Position numbers and translations under genes: made by a program. A stretch of 64,000 nucleotides of DNA from Diphasiastrum complanatum (lineage: Eukaryota; Streptophyta; Lycopodiopsida; Lycopodiales; Lycopodiaceae), in assembly GCA_029204225.1 (NCBI GenBank), contig MU832635.1:1-64000 (forward strand). The letters run 5' to 3'. The notes under the pieces were generated by a model. The model worked only from the letters and a program-made list of their open reading frames with translations, was not told the DNA's origin and did no database searches. Of this stretch, positions 23,401 through 33,707 are shown piece after piece. The first letter of the stretch is position 1; each line of letters opens with the position of its first letter.

Positions 23401-25322
23401 TACAGTGAATTAGTTTTATGCTAGGGGAGAGATTTTTGCATTATGCAATCTTTTATATTCCCCTATTTTGGTTTGAAGGATTTTCTGATTGGACGCAACA
23501 GGTTTGAAAAGGATAGAGCTATGAAGATGGCAGCTCATAAGAGACGTGTGTTAAGAGCCCAGAGTCAAGTTGCAGTGCTTATAAATGAATGCCATCATTT
23601 TCAACAACTTCTATTTGATGAAAAGCAAAAGCTTTTGTCCTCAGCCAAACGATTATGTGATGCAGAACGTGCAAGGTAGAAAAATAGATGATGGCTTTCC
23701 TTTAGTATAGTGCATTGTATTGAAATTCATGTACTCTCTTTGATTACTCGAAAATGGTGCATTTGTTTCAGCTAGTATAAACTCTGGGTTCTCTTGAGAT
23801 TTAAATGCTTTATCTACCTTGTTACCATCCAACTTTCTTGAAAACCAAAGAGATTGTATCATGCAGATTGTGGTTCTTTCCTATGTGTATTAACCAACTA
23901 AAGTGGAGTATCTTCTTGTAACAAGATAGGAGGCTCGAAGGAGATGAGTTGTTTGTGGATTTTTTCTCCTTTTTGCTCTAAAATTTGGTTTGATAGTTCG
24001 ATGGATGTGAGATACTTCAACTGTCCAACGGCTCAGAGCTTTATACACAGAACAGTTCTTAGGCACCCTTTGGCTAGCTGCATTGCTGTTAAAAAAGAGC
24101 ATCTACTGTGTTATTTGTGGCTATGCCTTGTTTCCTTCTGTATTCAATGTTTAACCTTTTATTGATGATTTTTACCAATAGTCTTGTAATATTGTGTGAG
24201 GCTGCACTTTGCCACTTCATTAATGAGAGGAAAGTGCCTCATTAGTGAAGATTAGCAGTAAAGGAAAGCCACGGGCTACTACTGTCTGACATGGACACAT
24301 GCCCATGGAAGAAATGTTGCTGCCAAGCATTTTAGCATTTGTTTTACTTTTGGTGTGCCTTAAATTTGATTTTCCAATTAAGCAGCACAGCTGAATAATT
24401 GTTGACCATACGGATATCCAGGTGTTAACAAGATAATCCCATTATACTTACTTTTCACAAACAAGACCTTAAGAGGGATAACAGCAAAAAGCAGTTTGTG
24501 AATGAAACTGCTGAGCATGTAGATGGTTTTCTTCCTGCAATGCCACCAGTGATTAACAAACCAATCCAATGTGCATGTTGCCAGAAAACATTGTAGTAAA
24601 GGCTCTAGATGAAGCTTTAATAAACTGTTGGCCACTCTGCAAGGTAATTGATGCAAGATCTTTTACTGTTTGCATGGCCTAGAAAGCTTCACACGATGAA
24701 TCATTGAGGTAACTCTCGGCTATTTATACGTAACAATGCTTATAGCCATCACCACTTCTTCTCTTTACAAGCAAACCATTCACTTCATACACTGTTGTTG
24801 GAATGTTCTTTCTAGGAGGAGTTCAGTGGCTCTCAAAGTGTGGCAACCGCAAGTGATTCGAAACCGACAGGAACAGGTTGTAGAACAACAAGCAATGGAC
24901 TTCAATTTTCTTGAGAATGAACTCCAGATGGAGGTGTGTGTCTGCAAGGAGCGAATTGAAAGGTTCAGCAGGAGTCTGGTAACACTCATAATTGCAATCT
25001 AGGTTAATGAAAACATGAGCTTATTTTATTGAGTGCTGTTTAATGCTTGATTTGACAAGCAAATAGAATGGTGAGGTACATAAAACCTCCAATCGTTTTT
25101 GTGCTTCTGAGCAAAGTTGGCAGAACTTGCCGTGAACAGAAGTTAAAGAATCAAATGCTTGAGAAAACCAGGGGAGAGCTCGAGGCCTTGACCTATCGTC
25201 CTGTTCAAGATGGTCAATTGGATCTTGAGGCAAGCGATATGCAGAGTTATAAGAAGAAAAAGTTCAGAGAAAAGGAGAAGCTGTCATTGGATATCCGATC
25301 TCAAGGAGCTCTTAACTCCTAA
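8455..25322 (+). CDS. SKIP24: F-box protein of the SKIP24 type, four exons with a 14.7 kb first intron
   Basis: The predicted product is 277 residues. Exons are 8455-8768, 23502-23675, 24816-24978 and 25140-25322, with introns of 14,733, 1,140 and 161 bp. All introns are GT-AG, and phases 2, 2 and 0 join exactly. Exon 1 carries the F-box (YLPDELWIQVF at residues 22-32, then DYRDVCSLSIVCRRLWRL). The remaining exons form a long coiled-coil-prone part: RFEKDRAMKMAAHKRR, SVALKVWQPQVIRNRQEQ and LKNQMLEKTRGELEAL. I know Arabidopsis SKIP24 to have the same order, including the VALNVWQPEVVRGRQ block, and the exon 4 junction preserves its spacing. The family binds SKP1/ASK and acts as a substrate adaptor of SCF ubiquitin ligases; the substrate is unknown. 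The ATG at 8455 is the first in frame after an upstream stop near 8366. Confidence 0.88.
11660..12600 (+). pseudogene. Copia gag-protease relic in intron 1
   Basis: The first part encodes MEANGSITSYFTWIKTLHDDL, the later Gag region. Next is a broken zinc knuckle (KGKCFYCHKLGNWA-stop-DC, near 11965-12015), where the knuckle histidine is replaced by asparagine. A degenerate protease signature follows (WYIDSRAI in place of YxDSGAS), then MRTIQNVLYVPKLKKNL near 12415-12470. Stops and a tandem duplication interrupt it. No integrase follows, so this is a fragment. Confidence 0.7.
12051..12365 (+). repeat. Tandem duplication of ~158 bp inside the copia relic
   Basis: Unit 1 (12051-12208) and unit 2 (12209-12365) are almost identical, differing by a one-base indel near the start and a few substitutions such as GTAGTGATGG versus GTAGAGATGG. 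Both begin GATTTAGGAA and end AGGGAGGAGT. The near identity shows the duplication is much younger than the decay of the host copia relic. Confidence 0.9.
12620..12767 (-). pseudogene. Short minus-strand coding-like segment, not identified
   Basis: The minus frame reads MGVDAGDLMLTFVDSFPTYDCYDGAM and then VIKEEYILFMDVGEILTYL. Its composition is protein-like, but I cannot assign a family. It abuts the copia relic and could be an unrelated captured fragment or chance. Confidence 0.2.
12860..13390. repeat. LTR-like block
   Basis: It begins TGTCATGCCCACGTTTGG, a start common among plant LTRs. It contains a TATA-like GGGTATAAGTATATCC near 13134 and continues with repeated AGGCTAA-CAACAACCTG phrases (13210-13390). 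There is no second copy in the window and the right end is uncertain, so a solo LTR is only the best guess. Confidence 0.35.
13400..14990. other. No supportable gene
   Basis: This part of intron 1 is less AT-rich than its surroundings and has several short open frames, but none has a recognisable motif or a conserved neighbour. It contains repeated phrases such as TTGCTCAGGT around 14576-14632. I see nothing further. Confidence 0.5.
14993..15006 (-). other. Possible degenerate copia primer binding site
   Basis: The minus strand reads TATGGTATCAGGGG, which resembles the initiator-Met primer site TGGTATCAGAGC with changes at the end. If real, a minus-strand copia 5' LTR would begin just to the right (from about 15007). 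No coding region follows on that strand. Confidence 0.25.
15425..15990 (+). pseudogene. Copia integrase relic in intron 1
   Basis: The frames contain KHHMDKFKKAGALRVKS and KLELTHSNLCGPM, where relatives have the catalytic aspartate in TDLCGP and this copy has asparagine. They continue with SSGEYTSNDFNDFCEKH and TPQHNGIAERKNMTIVE, which retains the conserved glutamate, then FMKLLDSYWGEALNT and TPYEAFKGESLHPTS. Stops and small indels break the frame. Neither reverse transcriptase nor LTRs can be matched to it here. Confidence 0.8.
16590..17110 (+). repeat. LTR-like block inside the hAT relic
   Basis: It has repeated GACC/GTGTC phrases, the GGACACATGTCATATGC and GTGTCGACTGAGC segments, and an AATCAATAAAG polyadenylation-like signal near 17070, followed by GGTGCCTACTTTGG. 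This architecture is typical of an LTR read on the + strand. It interrupts the order of the transposase fragments, consistent with a later solo-LTR insertion. No duplicate copy exists in the window. Confidence 0.4.
18140..18430 (+). repeat. Imperfect direct repeat of about 130 bp
   Basis: About 18165-18265 and 18315-18425 share GAGTGACTAGTTTGTATGT-like, AGTAAGTCGTATGAAATGC-like and TATTTTCTAGCTTT-like segments in the same order. They are diverged but clearly related. They lie within the span of the hAT relic. Confidence 0.5.
19150..21150. other. No supportable gene
   Basis: AT-rich intron sequence. The 71-codon minus-strand frame at 20751-20536 has no family motif. A short repeated phrase GATTCAAAC with variants occurs around 19790-19960. 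Nothing else stands out. Confidence 0.5.
21160..22185 (+). pseudogene. Copia relic: protease end, GAG-pre-integrase, integrase start
   Basis: About 21186-21320 reads YLKDVLCAPGLARNLL and GAITNQSRKAEFDDSECR, the segment after the copia protease. About 500 bp later, 21945-22175 reads KVNFGMTDMASQISKGL, a decayed LWHxRxGH region. It continues with CVIGKYHGWRFPKRVDC and ANEIFESIYSDFCGLTL, where the aspartate after S is the first integrase catalytic residue. The intervening 21590-21800 block is palindromic and probably inserted. Confidence 0.7.
21598..21673. repeat. Palindromic GGTTCC/GGAACC cluster
   Basis: Several overlapping inverted repeats occur, for example ACGGTTC with GAACCGT and GGTACGG with CCGTACC, giving strong hairpin potential over 76 bp. 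An AT tract and a C-run follow. The phrase style resembles the block at 22805-22870, so both may be ends of foldback or MITE-like elements. Confidence 0.5.
22795..23335. mobile_element. Possible MITE-like element with degenerate inverted ends
   Basis: The left end (22805-22865) has GAACCGCAAATCGTGGTTCG and CAACCGCGATTCAC. The right end (23255-23325) has GATTCGCGAGGATCGCGATT and CTGCAAATCGCAATCTG. These are partly complementary. The ~540 bp non-coding body ends about 170 bp before SKIP24 exon 2. Target duplications were not resolved. Confidence 0.3.
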
Positions 25323-26334
25323 ACCATGATAGGACTGAAGTTCTGGTACTATGTGCTTGTTAAGTCAATGTAAGCAAAGTACTTGTATCATATGTGCTTA
25401 TTATTATATCATGGAAGAAACAATGGATAATGACATTGTATTTGTATTTAGAGTACACTGGTGAGCAGTAGTTTAGCTCCATACTTTTATGTGAAGCTGA
25501 CTTCCTCTGGAGCACAAGAGGTTCCCTTATCCAGAGTAAGTGCTTTGAATAGTAGTCAACATGCTTGGTGGCTAAGTAAACTATCAAAAAAATTTCAGCC
25601 ATTAGTGTTTTGTCCTATAAAAACTTGCAATTTGAATCGGTGACAATACACCTAATGTATCAACTTCAAGTCATGGCTGACTTGAAAGAGCTTCAATGAC
25701 GAATACTAATTTTGTCACACTAAGGTATTTTGTTCCTTAACGGGTAAGGAACTTTTAAGCAATACAAGTTTGTTTAAATTTCCTTTCTCAACCTGAGCAT
25801 GTTTATGATTCTATATTGATACTGACCTTAGTTAGTAATCTTGTATTCTTTTGTTGCACTTTTAGTTATAGAAAAAGCAACAAAATAGTTAGAGCAGAAA
25901 ATAGATATGAGTATTACAAATAGAAACATCATCGATACAATCTCCATAAGATTCATGAACATAACAAACAGGCTAATCGATTTCACAGACTATTGAAAGC
26001 TTAGCCAAGAATCGATGTCCAATTCATCAAGCTGTGAAATGAGAAGGCCTTAGCCCTATTTGTAGTGCACTCAGGAGCCTGATAAGACTGATCGAGCTTA
26101 TCCCAGTAGTCAGAAGATTAAGTTTCCTTATCCTCATGCTAACACGACCCAATAATTGACTTATTGTGATACATTGGCTAATAATAAGAAATGTAGTTTT
26201 AGAGACCAAGTGCTATGCTACTGATCAAACTCTTCCTCACTACTTATAAGACTAACTTTCGTTATTTTAATGTGAACAGGACCCAAGAGGCCTAATCACA
26301 TGATATATTGAAAAATATAGAAAGGGACTCATTG

Positions 26335-26390
<56 letters not shown>

Positions 26391-28660
26391 CAACATGTTG
26401 AGTGCTAGTTATCCCTTGTGGTACCATGTTATCATCATTGCAAACTATGCCATATCGAACTAAAAGAAATGGATGTGCAGATGTTGCCACTAGTTATTTA
26501 GGTGGCCTACACGCATCAAGGTGTATTTACTACATTTGATGGGGTATGAGATTGCCGCTTGCATATTTACTCTTGCTGTAGAGGATGAGCCCGGCCTCCG
26601 AGGCCCAAAGGTAAACGCTAGACTTTGAGTCTCACACGAGTCAACTATTGAAGTATGATTTGAATTTTGAATGTTCACATTGATGATTGCACAATTTATT
26701 TTTCGATTTTCTTTGTCTAAGGTTCTAACTATTGAATAGTTTAACTTTGAATCAATGTTCAATTTTTGAGTTATTAAATCATTATTAATTAATCTATGGA
26801 TGATCTATCTATATTTTATTATCTGATTGAATATGATTTGAATATCTATCTAGTATTTATTAGTTAGTTATAACTATCTGGAATCTACGAGATTCTATTT
26901 GCATTCCTACTCTAAATTTCTTAGTCTTCGAGGCCTCGGGTTAAAATTTAAGTTTCAACTATAAACTAACTACAAATATCTTAATTTGAAAATCCCAATG
27001 TTGAATGTTGAAGTTTGAATGTTCATTAATTAGAACAATGAACATGATTATTTGAAGAATTTTCAGTCGACTATCATATGACCCACCAAGGTGCTATCAA
27101 ATAAATTATCCTTTGACATTCTATATTTGTATAAATTTAGGAGCAAAGATTTCTAACTTGGCAACACCTCTTGGGAGGAGGCTCGGAGCTAGAAAAGCTT
27201 AGCCTATAGGAGCTTGGGTTGTGGACATTGAGAGTCTAGTTTCTAGATAGTAGATAGTACTAAGTTTTTAGTGCTTAATGCTCACTTGAAAGTTGAAATT
27301 TCTAAGTCCTAACCAACTCAGTCATGACTCATGAGTTATGATGACATAAGACGTTCATTATTTATGGTTATCACTGATCATTTTTAATATTTTATGATGA
27401 ATTGAATTTTTAGGTATCAATTTGTGTGAAGTATATGGATTTATGTTGAATGATACGACGTAAGGAATTGACACAAATATGGAAACTCTGATAACCTGGT
27501 GCTATACGACATTGGTTTGGCAACATAGAAACTTTGATTCTCGGTTCTATATGATTGAATAGATGCAACTAACTATTAGTTTTGTAACTGTTTAAATTTT
27601 TTTGCAAATTCCTTAGCATTCTAATGATACTATCAAACTATCGACCTAGTTTGCTATTTAGAACTAGTTGAGGCATCATAGACACCATGGTAGTTCTGAT
27701 AATAGCTGATTAGCTCGATCAGTCAATTAGCAATGTGACTAAGGAATGTTTAGAATGATATTAAACAAACAAAGATTGAAAACTGAATCTTGAACATGTT
27801 TTAAAATAAACTACTATAAACTAGTATAGATTGTTATCAGAGATAATTTGGATTAAAAGAGAGAAATTGACAAGCAACATTCATGCACCACAATATTTTG
27901 GAATGAGCCTTGAAAGCTTTATCATTCAGATAACAAACTGTAGTATACATTGATGCAAAGCATTTAGGTGTTGTGCAAACTTTTCAAATTAGTATAAGAT
28001 TTGATAAGACAATACAGAGATGCCCAGTGCTATTTCTCAAACACTTTGATGTTTAGTTTGTTGTGTCTACTTTTTTGATGGATATGATTGCATGTACCTT
28101 TATTCTTACATGATCGTCTTGTGATCATGCAGATAGTAGTTGATTCTCAAATAAATACTTGACCATTCGATCATTCATTAGCTCTTGCTCTGATTCTGTA
28201 CATGTATATAAATGGAAAACACAAGTGCTTTCAAATTGGAGATTTATGATAGTTGCTAGATTAATTACATGATACTAAAGACGATCATAGATTGATATAC
28301 CATGTATTTACTTAGACTTATTGTACCTCGTACAAGCAATACTAAATGTTTGACATAGCAATTGAGGATCGTACTTGAGTTCCGTCATTGAATCACGATC
28401 CTTGTATTTTGGTAGTTTGTTTGTTGTAGACGGTCTCGAGTTTAAGGGTAGTCTTTAAAAAAAAAAGACTCGCGAGAGAAGGAGCTCCAAAACGAGTGGC
28501 ACGATGAAAATGCCAATCAATATTTTGTTTGACTGGTCAGACGTCGATCGATTTCGATGACTTTAATGCCGATCGGCATTTTGGGGACTTAGGCCTTTCG
28601 ACGTTTTTGTGTACTTATGTCTTTCAATATGTTTTGGTCATTTAAAACTCCATTATGAAA
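25323..28660. other. 3' flank of SKIP24 and intergenic AT-rich DNA
   Basis: The first few hundred bases are presumably the SKIP24 3' UTR; I cannot place its end. The rest is AT-rich without coding motifs. A GA microsatellite lies at 26336-26389. Two near-palindromic CGATCG/GATCGGCAT phrases occur around 28540-28580. Confidence 0.5.
26336..26389. repeat. GA microsatellite, ~54 bp
   Basis: An uninterrupted (AG)n run. Two further long GA tracts occur at 42882 and 43533. Confidence 0.95.
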
Positions 28661-28670
28661 ACTATATCAA

Positions 28671-28795
28671 ATATCGTGTATTTATGCAGATTGTTGCCAA
28701 TCTTGTGTACTTATGCAAGTTGTTGTCGAATATTTTGTATTTATGCAGACTATGCGATGGACTCCGTGTATTTCTATAGACTGTTAGAAAAATAG
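28671..28795. repeat. Degenerate ~30-bp tandem repeat, about four units
   Basis: Units share the core TGTATTTATGCAGA-TTGTTG with variation (TGTGTACTTATGCAAG, TTGTATTTATGCAGAC, TGTATTTCTATAGAC). A related phrase TGTGTACTTATG appears just upstream near 28608. Confidence 0.6.
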
Positions 28796-28850
28796 AGTAA
28801 TTTTTTAGATTCAACAGGTCTTTATTAAAAATGAAATTTATGTAGGAATT

Positions 28851-29087
28851 CTAAAACTCCCCCTTAATAAGAATTCTTGTAACTTCTTTCTCTTTAGATA
28901 ACTTTAAACCTGGATCCATGGGATTATGTACAAGCCTGCAATTCATTAGATTGAATTTCGAAAGAATGCTAAATAAGTACCTTTGTTGAGTAAGATAGAG
29001 GAGACTTTTATTTTCATCTTTGTGAATTTGGATCATGAGACAATAATGTGCTTCCCCTATATTCAAGTCATTATTCATAATATTCAT
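28851..29087 (-). pseudogene. Copia reverse transcriptase C-terminal fragment
   Basis: The minus frame reads IGEAHYCLMIQIHKDENK, SLLYLTQQRYLFSIL and SKFNLMNCRLVHNPMDPG. This is the conserved region after the copia catalytic loop, immediately before the RNase H connection. It is isolated, with no flanking LTR or Pol sequence recognisable on either side. Confidence 0.85.
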
Positions 29088-29094
29088 TACCAGT

Positions 29095-29245
29095 ATCCAC
29101 CATAATCACGATCAATATCTTAGAATATTCGATTCTCATTATTCGTAATTTTAGATTAGTATTCACAATAATCACGATCAATATTTACAATAATCATGAT
29201 CAGTATCTCAAAATATTCACTTCTCAATATTCAAAGTTTTGGATC
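29095..29245. repeat. AT-rich imperfect tandem repeat
   Basis: Repeated ATAATCACGATCAATAT and ATTCxxTTCTCAxTATTC phrases occur in two diverged copies of about 65-70 bp. Confidence 0.5.
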
Positions 29246-29460
29246 TTCACAAACTATCAATTAAAAAGTCTTCAGGCACATATCTAAAAAGTAGACCGAT
29301 TATTTATCAAGTATGGAAGACATTTTAGATATGTCTTGCAAAAGAAAACACAATCACAAAATTATATTGAGATAAAGATCAATTATTATTATTGACAACT
29401 TATTGATTCATTATATCTTTTACAAAAAGCCTAATAAGTACAATTGTCTACATGAAAGAA

Positions 29461-29615
29461 TCCAAAACAAAACAAAACACAATGCATGAGCTTGAAACAT
29501 ATTTGATACTATTTGCTAATGACACAACCGTGCTGCTAAAAAAAAAGAAATGAAACGAAACACAATACATGAGCTAGAAATACATTTGATACTATTTGCT
29601 AATGACACAATCAAA
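29461..29615 (+). repeat. ~80-bp duplication with a LINE-like reverse transcriptase motif
   Basis: Two copies (about 29468-29530 and 29548-29612) share CACAATxCATGAGCT and TTTGATACTATTTGCTAATGACACAA. One frame reads LILFANDTTVLLK, resembling the LINE reverse transcriptase motif LxFADDTxLL with the catalytic DD changed to ND. The match is short and may be coincidental. Confidence 0.3.
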
Positions 29616-32140
29616 CTCTTGGGAAATGGATTAAAGAGAAAGATAAACTCACTCAAACGTTGAAGGAAAAGTTGTGGATTCAATGGTTTTGCTCATAGTA
29701 GTACAAAATTTGCACACAGAATTTGCTAAATCAAAAGTCCTATAATATGATGTTCTTAATTTTTTTTTTTTTTGTCAATCAACTTTGTACTATCTTAATA
29801 CATCAATATGTTGTTAAATAGCAAAAAAAACTACAAAAGCAATTATAGAAAAAGGTAAACCTTGCTTTACACAACTTACTTGCATGTACAAAAAAAATAC
29901 TCAATACCGATTCAAAAGTGTTTTTTCAAATGTTCACCTTATGCATGGCATTCATGCTAACAACCAACTTTCAACATGCATTCATGAACAAATTAATGAA
30001 TTCACAAAAACCATTAAGGATCAATCATGTAACATGTGATAAAGTTTAATGATCCAATAAGTTGCTGCTCTATTCCAATCTCGTTCGCTTCTTGTTGATC
30101 TTGCTATAGGGATCTTTATGTCAATGAAAGCAAAAACGATGGCTTCTGTTATGAAGAGTGATCAATCTCTACGTTGTAAGGTAAGCATACTTCTATAGGC
30201 ATTCAATGGACAATCAGGTCTGAAATTCCTACATAGCAGTAGTGCCTTTTGAGGCCTATTTGGTATAGATTTGTAGGCTATTTTTTCGAGATGGGTAGGG
30301 TGAAATTTGTAACCTATTTTAGTGATGGTGGAGCTCAACCTATAGACTTTTTCTTTTTACAACCAATTGGAACACGTTTTGTAGACTATCTTCAACACAA
30401 TTTAGCAAGTGATTCATCTAGTAGATCAATACATACATATATAAAATATATTCTGTAATGAGAATGATTAGCATCGCTTGCATGCAAATTAAGTTACCTT
30501 TCTCGAACTCATAAATCGATGGAGTGTCTTCTCAATTGTTAACGTCTAGGCGAACTACAACAAAAGACTATCTTTTTGTGAATTGAAGCATGTAACTGGG
30601 AAACATGGTTGAAAGGTTGCACCATGTAGCCAAAATCATCTCCGCTTTCTTGGCCTGCTCAAACCACCACCAAAATGCATTGTAGCATCACCAAGCAACA
30701 ATCAACTTTCAGATTCACAGCTCATCAGAGGTTGGGATGATGGATTATCGTAAATGTTCATATGTTTGCATCAACATCAGTGGACTGTCACAACTTTTGA
30801 TCTTCAAAGCCTCTCATCCTCAACTCCATCATCCATCAAAGATATTAGTCACTTCCTTATTGACACCCCTGATTGTTGGGAGAGAGAACGAATAAATGAC
30901 GAACAAGACGCGAACGAGAAGCGAACTCGAACAAGAAATGAACAAGTAGCGAACTCAAACAGAAAATGTTCGTGCGCAGACCCTAAGCATGACTACGCCT
31001 ATCAGAATGAACAGAAAAGATAGTGATTGAAATCACAGTCATTCTAGATTACGTAGCCAAACCTATAAATGGACGAAGCGCTAGAAGAATAATATGTCGC
31101 GAATTGCAAGACAAATTATTTGTCACGAATGATTCGCGAAGAGCAAGACAGTGCTCTATTGATAATTAGTCGTGAATTATTCGTGAAAGATAAGAAGAAA
31201 AATTAATCATTTATTATCAGAAAAAGCAACTAGAACAATCAGACAGAATGAAAAATAAGCATAGCAATATTGACAGATCTTAAACGCAGAATAAATGAAC
31301 TGTGTCAGATTAAGTATAGCAAGTATACAGATCAATAATGTGATAGAGCACAAGATAGTAGCAGACAAAACCGCGTGCCCTACCAAGCTTCTGTCTATAA
31401 TGAGAAATATAACCTCCTTTGTTTGTTCTAGACTTACCTTGCTCTTCTAGCATTACACTGCTTCATCGTAATCACAAAATGCACAGATGTTATCTTCTAT
31501 ATACAAAATATTACAGGTGTGCGGATATGAAAGTATAGAGCAGATGTGCTGTCTGTAGTGAATCCAATAATGGGTCTAGAATGGTTCAAGAGGCTAACGA
31601 CAATAAATTTGGCCAATACAAGCTTCTAATGGGGTCATAAAAGCTTCATACATTGAGATGCTCTATTGTAAAAAATAAAAAAAAAGAGTTAAAATGTTGG
31701 ATATGAAAATCTTGTCTATTTGAGCTCAATTGGGAGGGACAAGGAATTCAACGCATGGGTGGACAAGAAGACTTGGTTGAAGCATTTACTTGATATAGTC
31801 GAAAAGTTATTGAAGGAGTGTTTGGAAATGGGTGAGTTAACATTTGTGCCATGCTTGATATGTTTTTAATACTTTGTACTAGTATCTAACAAGCTTTGAG
31901 GTTTGAATTGTGGGAGATATTGAGTTTCCCAAGAGCAAGATAATAGCTCAGTAGTTTGGAGACTTCAAGATACAATACAAAAAGAAGATGTTTATGCGAA
32001 AGAGTTGACAAAAGGGTCATTCAAATAGTCGTACATACATGAAAATGCAAATAGATTGCTACCAAGGTGTAATTTTCTAAGTCATATTACTCAAAATTTC
32101 TGACCATCTTGTCCTATGCATATAAAGTTATTAACTTGGT
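29616..32140. other. No supportable gene apart from one short coding-like stretch
   Basis: AT-rich sequence with A and T homopolymers. Around 30890-31150 there are many GCGAA/CGAAC phrases (AACGAGAAGCGAACTCG), similar in style to the copia LTR text at 1540-1620, so part may be an LTR remnant. No boundaries were found. Confidence 0.4.
31699..31869 (+). pseudogene. 56-codon coding-like segment, not identified
   Basis: The frame reads GYENLVYLSSIGRDKEFNAW and then VDKKTWLKHLLDIVEKLL, before a stop at 31867-31869. Residue use is protein-like and amphipathic. No family was recognised and no start codon is apparent. Confidence 0.2.
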
Positions 32141-32149
32141 TTAAAAAAA

Positions 32150-32290
32150 AAGTACTAACGGTAGCTAAGTAGTAATCTCATCATCTAGTAGTGCCAATAA
32201 CTAAGCAGTAGAATAGTAACCAATGGCCATGGTCCACATGTCAGTTCAGCTTTTGTCGGCATCTCTTTTTTTGTTGGCAACTGCAACCAA
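32150..32290. repeat. Left copy of a duplicated flank (Helitron-occupied site)
   Basis: It matches about 33565-33710 closely: AAGTAGTAATCTCATCATCTA, GGCCATGGTCCACATGTCAG and TTGTTGGCAACTGCAACCAA. This copy is followed by the Helitron at 32291. Confidence 0.85.
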
Positions 32291-33530
32291 TCTATATATA
32301 TCTACATATATATTTAAACTTATGTACAGTTTTGCGCATGTGTATGCATCCTCCTCCCCTCACCCATGCATACACATTTTTTAAGTAAAAAACTTGGGGA
32401 GGAGAATGCATGTATGGGAAAAAGGATGCATGGCCCTCCTCCCCATGCATTCATCTATGGGGCCCACTCCAAATTCAAATTATTCTTTACCCACACACCT
32501 AGTGTTTTGAAGTGCATGTGCATACTTTCATGGTGAAAGGTGTTAAATTAAAGAGACTTTCATTATCAAGGATTTCATTAAATTTGAAGGGCGTTATAAG
32601 GATATTTTAAATTATGACACTTTCCACGAGAAAGGCTAAAATAAGAATGCATTGCCCGTTAACAGACATTTGCAAACACAGATCGCCTACCGCCCGTCAA
32701 CTTTTTATTAAGATACTCCCTGTGCTATTGTTGAACATGGTTAAATTTTGACCCCTACTATGGCCGAGATGTGTGAGATACGTTACATATTCGAGATGTG
32801 AGATGTGCGAGATCGGCCACTATCAAAATCATCTGCCGTCACCCAGATTGTCAATGACCACCTAAATCCACACCATATTTGTACGATCATTGGTCGTCCA
32901 CCTAAACCATTAGCCGCCACCCATTTTGGCTAATTATCACTGACAACTTTTGACCCAAACCATTGATCTCTGACCCAAACCATCAATCGTAACCCAAATT
33001 GTCGGCTGTCGACCGTACATTGCCCGACCTTCAATTATCAATCGCCTGCTCTGAGCATCATTCACACGTCTTGACCACAAGCTGCCACATAGATTGTCGG
33101 TCGTCCATTGCCCGTCAACGACGGGGAGTATATATATATTTAAACTTATGTACACTTTTGCGCATGGGTATGGGTGCACCATGCATGCTCCTCCGCTCAC
33201 CCATGCATGAGCTTTTTCTAACTAAAAAACTTGGGGAGGAGGATGCATGTATGGGGAAAAGGATGCATGGCCTTCCTCCCCATGCATGCATCTTAGGGGC
33301 CCACTCCAAATTCAAATTATCCTTTACCAACACACATAGTGTTTTGAAGAGCATGTACATACTTTCATGGTGAAAGGTGTTAAACAAATGAGACTTTCAT
33401 TATCAAAAATTTGAAGGTGCTCTAAGGATTTTTTAAATTATCAGACTTTCCACAAGAAAGGTTGAAATAAAGATGCATTTCTATGAAGATCGGCCTCTAT
33501 TACCCGTCAACGACGGGCACACTTTACTAG
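32291..33530 (+). mobile_element. Non-autonomous Helitron with internal partial duplication
   Basis: The 5' end begins TC (TCTATATATATCTACATAT) after an A. The 3' end has a 6-bp-stem hairpin, CCCGTC-AAC-GACGGG (33503-33517), followed nine bases later by CTAG (33527-33530) and a flanking T. These are the defining Helitron termini. The related sequence at 33565-33780 lacks the insert and shows the A|T empty site. Inside, 33126-33500 repeats much of 32296-32680, and an identical CCCGTCAACGACGGG hairpin at 33111-33125 lies at the join. This looks like two copies end to end, with the first missing its CTAG. No Rep/helicase coding is present, so it would have depended on a partner. Confidence 0.8.
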
Positions 33531-33564
33531 TGTGTGTGTGTATATATATATACATATATATTAG

Positions 33565-33707
33565 AGTCACAGTAATAACAACAACTAAGTAGTAATCTCA
33601 TCATCTAATAGTGTCAATAACTAAGTGGTACAATAGTAACCAAGGGCCATGGTCCACATGTCAGTTCAACTTTTGTCGGTGTCTCCTTTTTTTGTTGGCA
33701 ACTGCAA

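Larger units (their letters stand above)
8769..23501 (+). other. Intron 1 of the SKIP24-like gene, 14.7 kb and TE-filled
   Basis: The donor is TCAAG|GTATAT at 8769 and the acceptor CAACAG|GTTTG at 23500-23501. It contains at least three copia relics, one hAT/DUF659-like relic, two LTR-like blocks and palindromic elements, mostly in different orientations. The stretches 8769-11680, 13400-14990 and 19150-21150 show no coding signal I can support. They hold ordinary AT-rich sequence with short repeats, such as a duplicated TTGTGGTCAACTACAAGG near 10880-10925. Confidence 0.8.

Noticed and set aside
23443-23679. A separate 78-codon gene beginning MQSFIFPYFGLKDF
   Set aside because: The first ~20 residues are intronic; the conserved part starts at the acceptor at 23501 and belongs to SKIP24 exon 2.
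25068-25139. Coding sequence MVRYIKPPIVFVLLSKVGRT as part of the SKIP24 last exon
   Set aside because: Using the acceptor at 25138-25139 keeps phase 0 with exon 3 and restores the exact spacing known from SKIP24, so the upstream codons are intron.
26570-26640. tRNA-like GC-rich stretch (GAGCCCGGCCTCCGAGG)
   Set aside because: No complete cloverleaf, A box or B box could be drawn.
32999-33387. Overlapping frames of 87-124 codons on both strands
   Set aside because: They fall inside the Helitron and mirror each other across strands. Repeats explain their openness.
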